Below, in pieces: positions 5,573-12,734 of a DNA stretch of 18,318 nt (position 1 is the first letter of the stretch; every line of letters begins with the position of its first letter). A program made the position numbers and the translations under genes. The notes under the pieces were generated by a model. The model saw only the letters and a program-made list of their open reading frames with translations. It made no database searches and was not told the origin of the DNA. Source of the DNA: Sphaerochaetaceae bacterium. GTDB taxonomy: Bacteria; Spirochaetota; Spirochaetia; Sphaerochaetales; Sphaerochaetaceae. The DNA lies in assembly GCA_016302165.1 (NCBI GenBank), contig JAEDOD010000028.1, positions 1 to 18,318 on the forward strand. Direction: 5' to 3'.

Positions 5573-6522
5573 AGAAAAGATTTGCCACAACCCTAATCTT
5601 GGTGATCCTCTCCCTGATAGCTGTCTATGGGGTGTCTTATGTGGCCCTTGGGAGAATTCTTCATCCTGTCTTCTATAGAGTTTCCGAGAGAGTCCAGAAA
5701 ATTCCTGGAGCCGCTGAAGGTTTTGTCCCCCAAGGTGTCACAGCCATCCCTGACGGCAGAATCCTTGTTTCCGCCTATTCTTCCGGGCCTTCCAGAATCT
5801 ACATTCTTGATGGAAATGGCGGCACTAGCTACATCTCTCTTGCAACTGAAGACGGCTTTCCATATAAGGGCCACGCAGGAGGAATTACAGCTTCTGGAGA
5901 CTACATTTATATAAGTAATGCTTCCAGAATCTTTGTTCTGTCCTTGTCTGACCTTCTCTCCTCCAGCAGTGGGGATACAGTCTCCTTCGTCTCCTCATTT
6001 CCTGTGCCTTGCCGCGCCTCATTCTGCTCTTCAGATGGAGAATATCTCTATGTAGGGGAGTACCATGCTCCTGGATACTCCACAGAGGAAAGCCACACTA
6101 TCTCCTCCTCTGACGGTATCCATAAGGCCATGGTCTTCGCCTATAGGCTAAGCGACAGCGGTAAAGCTGAAAGAGAGCCCAGCCTTGCCTTTTCAGTCAG
6201 GGACAAAGTCCAGGGTTTTGCTCTCTTTGATTCAAAGGTAGCCCTTTCCTGCTCTTCTGGCCTAAATCCCAGCCTCATTGCCATATATGACGCTTCCGTC
6301 TTCGATGGTGTCTATAGTATTGAAGGCAGGGATATTCCTCTCATGGTTCTGGACAGCACCAGGCTTATTGCCTCCTTTAGCGCTCCCCATATGAGCGAGG
6401 ACCTGGAATACAGAGACGATAGGCTTCTTGTGGCCTTTGAAGCCGGCTCAAAGCCCTATGGCCTAGGCCTGATTCCATCCTCCCTACACTCTGTCATGGC
6501 AATGGACCTGTCCATTCTATAA
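5569..6522 (+). CDS. Membrane-anchored, beta-propeller-like protein of unknown function
   Basis: The 317-residue protein begins with KKR and a single hydrophobic segment (about 6-28), consistent with an uncleaved signal anchor and an outside-facing body. The rest is rich in short beta segments of propeller style: GFVPQGVTAI, GRILVSAYSS, SRIYILDGNG, GHAGGITASGDYIYIS, ASFCSSDGEYLYVGEY, DKVQGFALFDSKVALS, SEDLEYRDDRLLVAFE. No catalytic motif was recognised. It overlaps the acetylesterase by 4 bp (ATGA) and the terminator follows directly, so the two are one translationally coupled unit. Why a cytoplasmic esterase is paired with an exported propeller is unclear; binding or processing of a pectic or surface polymer is possible. 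I do not recognise the family with certainty. Confidence 0.7.
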   Translation: MKKRFATTLILVILSLIAVYGVSYVALGRILHPVFYRVSERVQKIPGAAEGFVPQGVTAIPDGRILVSAYSSGPSRIYILDGNGGTSYISLATEDGFPYKGHAGGITASGDYIYISNASRIFVLSLSDLLSSSSGDTVSFVSSFPVPCRASFCSSDGEYLYVGEYHAPGYSTEESHTISSSDGIHKAMVFAYRLSDSGKAEREPSLAFSVRDKVQGFALFDSKVALSCSSGLNPSLIAIYDASVFDGVYSIEGRDIPLMVLDSTRLIASFSAPHMSEDLEYRDDRLLVAFEAGSKPYGLGLIPSSLHSVMAMDLSIL

Positions 6523-6546
6523 AGAAAAGGCAGGTTTCCCTGCCTT
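6521..6546 (-). terminator. Bidirectional intrinsic terminator between convergent genes
   Basis: A perfect 8-bp stem (6527-6534 AAGGCAGG with 6539-6546 CCTGCCTT, loop 4). The minus strand has a T-rich tail TTCTTTAT for the adenine deaminase gene. On the plus strand the tail ACTCT is weak, so it ends the propeller-like gene less strongly. Confidence 0.8.
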
Positions 6547-6549
6547 ACT

Positions 6550-8286
6550 CTAGAGTGAAACGTCCACAAACTTGAACTCTGTAACATCAAAGAGGCCGCA
6601 GTCCGTAATCTTATATGCAGGTATTACCGGCAGCGCCATGAAGCAGAGGGTCATGAATGGATCTATCTCCCTGTTGACACCGCCCATCTCCTCCTCCACC
6701 ACTCTATGGAGTTCATCCAGGCATTCCACGACGCTTTCCACGCTTTCATCTGTCATGAGGCCGGCAATCTCAAGTCTATGGTAGCTAAGCTCCTTATTGT
6801 CCATCACAAGGGTGATTCCGCCTCCCTTCTCCTTCAGGCTCTTCACGGCAAGGAGCATATCGTCATCGTTGTCACCGATGACGATTATGTTGTGGGAATC
6901 GTGGGCAATGGTGGAAGCGATGGCCCCATGCTTAAGGCCATAGCCTGAGATAAGGGCTGAAGCATGGTATCCAGTGTTGTTGTGGCGCTCGATTACAGTA
7001 ATCTTCAGAATGTCCTTATCCTTTTCGTGGACCCATTCTCCTCTTTCGTCCCTCTTCACCACCGCTTCATCCTTGGCTGTCACAACTCCTCCAGGAAGTA
7101 TTCTTATGACTCTGGCCCTGTCTGAAGTGAGAGGGAGGGAGAAGAGTGACAGGGAGAGATCCTTTACCCTGACAGCTCCTTCCACCTTCTCTGGAACCAC
7201 GTGAGGGGAACGTTTCAGGATCTTTCCGTTTTCGGCAACCTTCTCTCCGCTTACAAATACTGAGATAGGCTTGATTTCGTCGATTCTTTCTGTAAGGAAG
7301 AAGTCTGCAAAGCGTCCGGGAGCGATGGCCCCTCTTTCTTTGAGGCCGTAGCAGTCGGAAGCATTGATTGTGGCACAGGCTATGGCCCTATAGGGGTCAA
7401 GGCCAGCCTTGATCGCCAGGTTCACTCCATAGGAAAGGTGACCTTCCCGGAGTATGGACTGGGGTTGTCTGTCGTCAGTGCAGAATAGGCAGCGCCTCCA
7501 GTTGTTTTCGTTGATTCCAGGAACAAGGGCCTCTACATTCTTGCATACTGTCCCTTGTCTCAAGAGCACATACATTCCCTTTCCTGTCTTCTCCACCAGC
7601 TCTTCAGGTGTCTCGCACTCATGGTCTGTGGATATAAGTGTGGAGAGGTATGCGTCCAGGCCTTGGCCTGAAATGGATGGTATGTGGCCGTCAATTATCT
7701 TTCCCCGCTTCCAGCAGGTGTCCAGCTTATCCAGGATGGAGTCGTCAGCGGCTACCACTCCAGGGTAGTTCATCATCTCTCCCAGTCCCAGGATTTTGGG
7801 ATTGTCTATGACAGTCTCCACCTCCTTTGCTGTCAATACGGCTCCTGAGTGCTCGAAGAAGGTTGCAGGAACGCAGGAAGGGAACATGAAGTTAATGTTC
7901 AGTACAGCGTTCTCTGCACTTTCCAGCATGTAGTGCATGGCATCCAGACCGGATACGTTGCATATCTCATGGGGGTCTGCAACTACAGAGGTTGTTCCCG
8001 AAGGAAGAATTGCATTGGAGAACTCTGAAGGGGAGAGATGGGATGACTCTATATGGCAATGGCTGTCGATGAAGCCTGGAACCATGTATTTCCCTTCAGC
8101 GTCAATTTCCCTTTCTGCTGTCCTGTCTCCATCGAAGCCGATGAATCTTCCGTCCTTGATATATACATCGCTAAGGAAGGAACGACAGTTGAATACATCA
8201 ACCACCATAGCATTCCTGATCACCAGGTCGGCTTTGGTCCTTCCCATGGAGGCATCAATGATATGTCTGGCTGTAGCTTTATCCAC
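6550..8286 (-). CDS. ade: Adenine deaminase
   Basis: The 578-residue amidohydrolase converts adenine to hypoxanthine and ammonia in the cytoplasm. Motifs: PGFIDSHCHIESS with His76 and His78, VADPHEICNV around 103-111, GLGEMMNYPGV with Glu170, DGHIPSISG with His201, SDHE-type TDHE at 220-223, and FCTDDRQP with Asp271-Asp272. These and the length (about 570-600) fit the bacterial Ade family rather than the adenosine-deaminase-like adenine deaminases. The start is GTG 8286, with AAGGAG about 6 nt upstream. It is divergent from a purine permease across 316 bp, which supports a joint purine-salvage role. The C-terminal region (IIVIGDNDDDM, GGGITLVMD) is intact, so the enzyme is probably functional. 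Confidence 0.95.
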   Translation of the reverse strand: MDKATARHIIDASMGRTKADLVIRNAMVVDVFNCRSFLSDVYIKDGRFIGFDGDRTAEREIDAEGKYMVPGFIDSHCHIESSHLSPSEFSNAILPSGTTSVVADPHEICNVSGLDAMHYMLESAENAVLNINFMFPSCVPATFFEHSGAVLTAKEVETVIDNPKILGLGEMMNYPGVVAADDSILDKLDTCWKRGKIIDGHIPSISGQGLDAYLSTLISTDHECETPEELVEKTGKGMYVLLRQGTVCKNVEALVPGINENNWRRCLFCTDDRQPQSILREGHLSYGVNLAIKAGLDPYRAIACATINASDCYGLKERGAIAPGRFADFFLTERIDEIKPISVFVSGEKVAENGKILKRSPHVVPEKVEGAVRVKDLSLSLFSLPLTSDRARVIRILPGGVVTAKDEAVVKRDERGEWVHEKDKDILKITVIERHNNTGYHASALISGYGLKHGAIASTIAHDSHNIIVIGDNDDDMLLAVKSLKEKGGGITLVMDNKELSYHRLEIAGLMTDESVESVVECLDELHRVVEEEMGGVNREIDPFMTLCFMALPVIPAYKITDCGLFDVTEFKFVDVSL

Positions 8287-8602
8287 TTTGAACTCCTTTA
8301 TAATAAGAATAACGCGGTTTTTCTAAATATCTATACCGAGACCTTTGTTTTTCTTTTGAAAAATCAGACAAAAATGCAGAAAAGCGAAGGATTTTCAAAA
8401 ATTGATAATTGGGAGATATTTGTTGCATAGAGTAGGGGAGTTGTCAACAAAAAATTTTTACTGACCTGACAGATTCTGAAAAAAGGCAGTTTAACCAGTT
8501 AATATGATGAATGTTGCCATTTGTTGCAAATTTTTGTTGGCAAATCCCGAAACTTGTATTTAGATAGAAGTGTATTTGAAAACACTCAGGAGGTGTAACA
8601 AT
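8287..8602. promoter_or_regulatory. Divergent control region between ade and the purine permease
   Basis: This 316-bp AT-rich stretch contains no gene. It holds several copies of an operator-like element: TTTGTTGCA at 8419-8427, TTGTCAACAA at 8441-8450, and a cluster ATGTTGCCA (8511-8519), ATTTGTTGCAAAT (8519-8531) and TTTGTTGGCAAAT (about 8533-8545). The cluster follows a possible -10, TATGAT at 8503-8508, which lacks a good -35, so sites around the transcription start would suit a repressor. I looked for the purine-riboswitch core and did not find it. No convincing ade promoter was identified. Confidence 0.5.
8519..8545. promoter_or_regulatory. Paired operator-like repeats upstream of the purine permease
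   Basis: ATTTGTTGCAAAT is an imperfect palindrome (ATTTG, 3 bp, CAAAT), followed at once by TTTGTTGGCAAAT (TTTG, 4-5 bp, CAAAT). The tight tandem spacing and symmetry suggest a dimeric repressor. Similar sites occur before the nucleotidase at 15915 and 15975. Confidence 0.4.
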
Positions 8603-9937
8603 ATGAGTCTGATTAAAATCTCTTTTAAACAGGACGCTCTAAAAAAGGCAGGAACAGATTTCAAGACAGAAGTTATAGCAGGTTTTACCACCTTCCTGGC
8701 TATGGCCTACATCCTTGCTGTCAACCCAAGCATTCTCAGTGGAGAGGCTGCTAATATTCCAGGCTTTGCCCTTATGGACAAGGGTGCTGTATTTACAGCA
8801 ACAGCCCTTTCCGCAGCAATTGCAACTCTGGTGATGGGAATCTTTGCAAACCTTCCATTCGCCCTTGCTCCAGGTATGGGTCTCAATGCCTTCCTCACAT
8901 ACACAGTATGTCTTACAATGGGCAAGTCATGGCAGTTCGCTCTTACAGCAATCTTCTGCGAAGGTATCCTCTTCCTTCTCCTTACCTTCTTCAATGTCCG
9001 TGAAGCTATCGTCAATTCGATTCCTCAGAACCTTAAGAAGGCCATCGGAGTCGGTATCGGTCTCTTCATCGCATTCATCGGTCTCCAGAACGCAGGAATC
9101 ATCGTTGACGGTGCAACTCTCGTAGGTCTCAACATCACTAGCCCTTCAGCTATCGTTGCCCTTATCGGTGTTGTTATCACAGCTGTACTGGTTGCCCACA
9201 ATGTAAAGGGTGGAATCCTCATCGGTATCCTTGCAACCACAATTGTCGGTATTCCATTTGGAGTTACACAGTTCGGTGGAGTTGCATCCCTTCCTCCATC
9301 AATTGCTCCTACATTCATGAAGTTTAACTTCGCTGAAGTCGCTGCAAATATCCCAGACTTCATCATCGTCATGTTCACATTCCTCTTTGTTGACATGTTC
9401 GATACAGTCGGTACTCTCATCGGATGCGCCGGCAAGGCAGATATGATCAGGGAAGACGGTACAATTCCTAACTGTAAGGAAGCTCTCTTTGCTGACGCTG
9501 TCGGTACAACAGTAGGTGCTATGCTGGGTACTTCCACAGTCACAACTTTCGTCGAGTCTTCAACAGGTGTCGTAGAAGGCGGCAGAACTGGTGTCACAGC
9601 CATCGTCACAGCTTTCTTCTTCCTTCTCTCCCTCTTCTTCGCTCCTCTCTTCCTCTCCATTCCATCAGCAGCTACAGCTCCAGCTCTGATCCTGGTAGGA
9701 TTCTTCATGATGAGCCCAGTGAAGGACATCGACTTCTCAGATCCAACAGAAGGTATTCCAGCATTCCTGTGTCTTTTGATGATGGTATGTGCATACTCCA
9801 TCTCTGACGGTATCATGTTCGGTATCCTTTCCTATGTAATCATCAAGGTTCTTGCAGGAAAGGCTAAGAAGATCTCTGTCGCTACATACATCGTAGCTCT
9901 GCTCTTCGTCATCAAGATCATCGTCAACGTCATCTAA
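8603..9937 (+). CDS. Purine base permease, AzgA/PbuG type (NCS2 superfamily)
   Basis: The 444-residue protein has about 12-14 hydrophobic segments and imports purine bases, probably with protons, across the inner membrane. Family landmarks: EVIAGFTTFLAMAYILAVNP near the N-terminus, the APGMGLNAF segment, FVDMFDTVGTLIG, and GTSTVTTFVESSTGVVEGGRTG. These are diagnostic of AzgA/PbuG/PbuO hypoxanthine-guanine-adenine permeases rather than uracil or xanthine members. ATG 8603 is preceded by AGGAGGTG at 8587-8594, 8 nt away; an upstream TTG start (8570) would add only a non-conserved tail. It is divergent from adenine deaminase, so adenine or hypoxanthine uptake is likely. Which base it prefers cannot be told from sequence alone. 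A terminator follows. Confidence 0.9.
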   Translation: MSLIKISFKQDALKKAGTDFKTEVIAGFTTFLAMAYILAVNPSILSGEAANIPGFALMDKGAVFTATALSAAIATLVMGIFANLPFALAPGMGLNAFLTYTVCLTMGKSWQFALTAIFCEGILFLLLTFFNVREAIVNSIPQNLKKAIGVGIGLFIAFIGLQNAGIIVDGATLVGLNITSPSAIVALIGVVITAVLVAHNVKGGILIGILATTIVGIPFGVTQFGGVASLPPSIAPTFMKFNFAEVAANIPDFIIVMFTFLFVDMFDTVGTLIGCAGKADMIREDGTIPNCKEALFADAVGTTVGAMLGTSTVTTFVESSTGVVEGGRTGVTAIVTAFFFLLSLFFAPLFLSIPSAATAPALILVGFFMMSPVKDIDFSDPTEGIPAFLCLLMMVCAYSISDGIMFGILSYVIIKVLAGKAKKISVATYIVALLFVIKIIVNVI

Positions 9938-9956
9938 GACTTCAGATGTCTAAATG

Positions 9957-9992
9957 AAAAAGGTCCTCTGCATCACTGCGGAGGGCCTTTTT
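9957..9992 (+). terminator. Intrinsic terminator of the purine permease gene
   Basis: A 15-bp stem (9957-9971 with 9978-9992, two G-U pairs, 6-nt loop) whose arms run from AAAAAGG to CCTTTTT. The symmetrical A/T tails allow action in both directions. Confidence 0.9.
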
Positions 9993-10016
9993 GACATAGA
10001 TATGGCTTAAGAGTTA

Positions 10017-10165
10017 TCAGTTGTTCTCTTCCTTTCCGAATAGCTTCTTGCAGCAGTTGAGGACAACGATGATTGCAAGGGCAGAGGTAGCCGATGGCGA
10101 TACATGCAATAAGCAGCACTACGGAAACAGCTGTGTTTACTCCGATATTTCGAAAAGGAAGGTAG
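10017..10165 (-). pseudogene. Remnant of a membrane-protein C-terminus (frameshifted)
   Basis: On the minus strand, from about 10165, one frame reads FYLPFRNIGVNTAVSVVLL then IACIAIGYL, a membrane-helix-like stretch. A shift near 10080 leads to SALAIIVVLNCCKKLFGKEE and NN before TGA at 10019-10017. Two hydrophobic segments and a Cys-Cys-Lys-Lys end look like a real protein tail, but no start and no uninterrupted frame exist. It lies downstream of the TP0381-family gene, after that gene's terminator. The parent family was not recognised. Chance hydrophobic reading frames cannot be excluded. Confidence 0.35.
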
Positions 10166-10191
10166 AAAAAGGCAGGGTTTGTTGCCCTGCC
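10166..10191 (-). terminator. Intrinsic terminator of the TP0381-family gene
   Basis: A perfect 7-bp stem (10171-10177 GGCAGGG with 10185-10191 CCCTGCC, loop 7) followed on the minus strand by TTTTT (10170-10166). It begins 6 bp after the stop codon. Confidence 0.85.
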
Positions 10192-10196
10192 TCCCG

Positions 10197-10967
10197 TCAG
10201 TTCGTCTTTTTGTCCCTTAGGTTTCCAATAAGTGTCAGTAGACCATAAAGGGCCAATACTCCAAGGGAGTAGTAGATTATGAAGCCCAGGACATAGAGAG
10301 GATAGGGCTGAGGTTTTCTGAAGATAAGGTTCAGCACTGGATATGTGACGCTATCCTGTATAGGGGAAAGGTAGAAGAAGTTGATGGCAGCTTCCGGAAT
10401 GGTGGAGGCGGTAATCAGGTCAATCACCACTGCCAGGGCTGTAAGAGCCAGCCAGAAGAAGTATCCGTCAAGAATATAGCTCTTACCCTTCTTTCCGTAG
10501 ATCTGGTAGTGGACAATGGAGAAGACTCCTATCATGATCACCAGGTCGTGCCAGAGCATAGGCTGGAAGCTTAGGAAGATGTAGTTGGCATTGATGATTG
10601 TGGCAGGCTTCACGTAGTAGAAGACAGCGGCAAGAAGGCCGATTATTGTGAAAGCTATCATTCCCTTCTTTATCCTTTCGTTCTTCACAAGAGGGACAGC
10701 CCAAAGGAAGAATAGCTCCACGGTACAGATCTGGAATGGAATCCTATCGAGGGGGTAGGTTCCGTCGGTCACCATGATGAAGATGAACTTTAATGCTTCC
10801 AGCACTATGAAAGCGATACCTGTAATGCAATAGACCTTCTCAGGCCTTTTCGTCCTCTTGGCAAGAATGCCGCCTAGAATACCGAAGAGCAGTGCTGAAA
10901 CTATTCCTATTATATGTACCAGGCCCATGGATTGAAGGGGTTTTCCCCATTCTGCGAATATGAACAT
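10197..10967 (-). CDS. Integral membrane protein, TIGR02206/TP0381 (YwaF-like) family
   Basis: The 256-residue protein is mostly hydrophobic, with about seven likely helices (around 15-35, 45-67, 78-95, 103-120, 136-155, 168-186 and 226-247). YPLDRIPFQICTVELFF and the following LWHDLVIMIG give the conserved polar-in-membrane pattern (LPFHLC-like and LWH) of the family named after Treponema pallidum TP0381, related to Bacillus YwaF and eukaryotic TMEM164. The function in bacteria is not established. ATG 10967 has AAGGAG about 8 nt upstream. It follows uxaC on the same strand but a strong terminator separates them, so it is likely its own unit. Length is close to the family norm of about 230-250. 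Confidence 0.8.
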   Translation of the reverse strand: MFIFAEWGKPLQSMGLVHIIGIVSALLFGILGGILAKRTKRPEKVYCITGIAFIVLEALKFIFIMVTDGTYPLDRIPFQICTVELFFLWAVPLVKNERIKKGMIAFTIIGLLAAVFYYVKPATIINANYIFLSFQPMLWHDLVIMIGVFSIVHYQIYGKKGKSYILDGYFFWLALTALAVVIDLITASTIPEAAINFFYLSPIQDSVTYPVLNLIFRKPQPYPLYVLGFIIYYSLGVLALYGLLTLIGNLRDKKTN

Positions 10968-11104
10968 TGTCTTCTCCTTCTGTTTATGTCTGATGATTTG
11001 AGTGTATTGGAAAAAAGAATTTATTTATACATTTCAACCCCGTTATGTTGGAAAAGAATTACTGGAAATTAACGAAATCTGGCATTTTTCTGTATATTTG
11101 GACG

Positions 11105-11132
11105 AAAAAAATCTCCGGATTTCTCCGGAGAT
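11105..11132 (-). terminator. Intrinsic terminator of uxaC
   Basis: A perfect 9-bp stem (11111-11119 ATCTCCGGA with 11124-11132 TCCGGAGAT, loop 4) followed on the minus strand by TTTTTT (11110-11105). It lies 20 bp past the uxaC stop. Confidence 0.9.
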
Positions 11133-11152
11133 GGGGTAGCGGATTATTGCTC

Positions 11153-12556
11153 TCAGCCTTCAAAATAGCGCTGTGCGTTATTGAAGGAGATGTTCTGCAC
11201 AATCTCTCCAAGCCATTCCATGTCATATGGAACTTCTCCATTCTCTGCCCAGGATCCGATGAGGTTGCAGAGTATGCGTCTGAAGTACTCATGTCTGGAA
11301 TAGGAAAGGAAGGAGCGGCTATCTGTAAGCATTCCGATGAAGGAAGGGAGTGAGCCAAGGTTTCCAAGAACCTTAAGCTGCTCTTCCATGCCATCCTTAT
11401 GGTCACAGAACCACCAGGCTGAACCAAGCTGGATCTTTCCCTTGATGCCTTCGCCCTGCCAGCAGCCCATGAGAGTTGCAAGAGAGTAGTAGTCCTTAGG
11501 ATTAAGGGAGTAGAAGATGGTCTTTGGAATCTCGTTGGTTTCAGAAAGCTTTCCCATGAATACAGAGACGCCCTTTGCCAGTACTTCGTCGTAGGAAGCG
11601 TCGAAGCCTGTATCAGGTCCAAGCTTTTCATACATGGCCTTGTTGTTGTCACGGATGGAAGCGAAGTGAAGCTGCATGGCGATATTTTTCTTGTGGTACA
11701 TCTTCGCCAGGTTGTAGAGGATGAAGGTCCTGTATGCGTCAACTTCCTTGTCGGATGGCTCCTCTCCGTTCATCTTCTTCTGGAATACCTTCTCCACTTC
11801 CTCTTCTCTCCAGAAGGTGCTTGGACATGTCATGAGGGCATGGTCTGAAGCTCTGCAGCCCATTTCCACAAAGAAGTCCAACCTCTTTTCGAGAGCTGCA
11901 ACTACATCGGAGGCTGATTTTATATCCATTCCTGCGCTTTCGCCCAGCTTTGCAATATAGTCCTTGAAATCTGGCTTGTCGATGTTCATTGCCTTATCCG
12001 GACGATAGGAAGGGATGACCTTTGCTGGACATTTGCCTTCGTCCCTGATGACCTTATGCCACTTTAGGTCGTCAGCAGGATCATCTGTTGTTCCTACTGC
12101 ATAGACATTGAACTTCTTCATGATTCCCCAGACAGTAAGGTCAGGATCTTCCTTGAACTTCCTGTTGGCCTCTTCATAGATTTTCTCTGCATTCTTTCTG
12201 CAGAGGACATCGTTGATGCCGAAGTATCTCTGGAGCTCCAGATGTGTCCAGTGGTAGAGAGGGTTTCCGATAAGGTTCTCCATAGTCTCTGCCCATGCTG
12301 TGAACTTTGACCAAGGGTCGGCGCTGCCTGTAATTCTCTCTTCAGGGAAACCGCAGGTCCTGATCTGTCTCCACTTGTAGTGGTCTCCTCCAAGCCAGGC
12401 ATCTGTGATGGTGGTGAATCTTACGTTCTTTGCTATCTGCTCTGGGATAAGGTGACAGTGATAGTCGAAGATAGGCATCTTCTCTGCATAGTCGTGATAG
12501 AGAGTCTTTGCTGTCTCAGTTTCCAGAAGAAAATCTTTGTCCATGAATGCTTTCAT
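11153..12556 (-). CDS. uxaC: Glucuronate/galacturonate isomerase
   Basis: The 467-residue amidohydrolase-superfamily enzyme interconverts D-glucuronate with D-fructuronate and D-galacturonate with D-tagaturonate, the entry step of hexuronate use. The N-terminal FMDKDFLLETETAKTLYHDY followed by MPIFDYHCHL is diagnostic, with metal-site His33 and His35. Further typical blocks are GDHYKWRQIRTCGFPEE, GTTDDPADDLKWH, VIPSYRPDKA, and the C-terminal DSRSFLSYSRHEYFRR. Length agrees with E. coli UxaC (470). ATG 12556 aligns with the family start and has AGGAG about 9 nt upstream. It works upstream of KdgK and Eda. The reductase and dehydratase steps (UxaB/UxaA, UxuB/UxuA) are not in this window. It is divergent from the large AraC-type regulator, which may control it. 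Confidence 0.96.
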   Translation of the reverse strand: MKAFMDKDFLLETETAKTLYHDYAEKMPIFDYHCHLIPEQIAKNVRFTTITDAWLGGDHYKWRQIRTCGFPEERITGSADPWSKFTAWAETMENLIGNPLYHWTHLELQRYFGINDVLCRKNAEKIYEEANRKFKEDPDLTVWGIMKKFNVYAVGTTDDPADDLKWHKVIRDEGKCPAKVIPSYRPDKAMNIDKPDFKDYIAKLGESAGMDIKSASDVVAALEKRLDFFVEMGCRASDHALMTCPSTFWREEEVEKVFQKKMNGEEPSDKEVDAYRTFILYNLAKMYHKKNIAMQLHFASIRDNNKAMYEKLGPDTGFDASYDEVLAKGVSVFMGKLSETNEIPKTIFYSLNPKDYYSLATLMGCWQGEGIKGKIQLGSAWWFCDHKDGMEEQLKVLGNLGSLPSFIGMLTDSRSFLSYSRHEYFRRILCNLIGSWAENGEVPYDMEWLGEIVQNISFNNAQRYFEG

Positions 12557-12589
12557 TTCGTTACGCTCCTAATTGCCCGAACCGAGCCA

Positions 12590-12595
12590 ATTATA
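12590..12595 (-). promoter_or_regulatory. Probable -10 element of uxaC
   Basis: TATAAT on the minus strand, about 34 bp before the ATG, with no good -35 (ACTTTT at 17 bp). A perfect -10 with a poor -35 is common where an activator is needed, which would fit the neighbouring AraC-type regulator. This is an inference. Confidence 0.4.
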
Positions 12596-12681
12596 GGATT
12601 GCACCACCTTTAAAAAGTGTCTATATGAAAAGAAAGACAGATATTTCAGTTTTTCCGAACTCCATAATTAGTTAAAAGACT

Positions 12682-12711
12682 TTGATAACCCGTACTTCTT
12701 AGGTTTATCAT
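12682..12711 (+). promoter_or_regulatory. Promoter of the large regulator, overlapped by an inverted repeat
   Basis: TTGATA (12682-12687) and TATCAT (12706-12711) are 18 bp apart, giving a short leader of about 17 nt. TGATAACC (12683-12690) and GGTTTATCA (12702-12710) form an inverted repeat with one extra base, covering both promoter elements. Self-control is possible. Confidence 0.5.
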
Positions 12712-12734
12712 TAGTAAAAGGGGAGGGGAGATTC

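Noticed and set aside
8287..8602. Purine riboswitch in the ade/permease gap
   Set aside because: The conserved core around TATA...GGTTTGGGAGTTTCTACC and its paired loops could not be found; repeated operator-like sites explain the gap better.
9025..9816. 263-codon open frame on the minus strand
   Set aside because: It is antisense to the purine permease; its Thr/Pro/Arg-rich product is the usual shadow of a hydrophobic membrane gene.
9938..9950. TTCAGATGTCT shared by the sequences after the Rpn tail (about 419) and after the permease (about 9941)
   Set aside because: A short match with different flanks and no symmetry or common function; chance is a sufficient explanation.
10021..10248. 75-codon open frame on the plus strand
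   Set aside because: It runs through the terminator hairpin at 10171-10191 and into the end of the convergent TP0381-family gene; no ribosome site, no domain.
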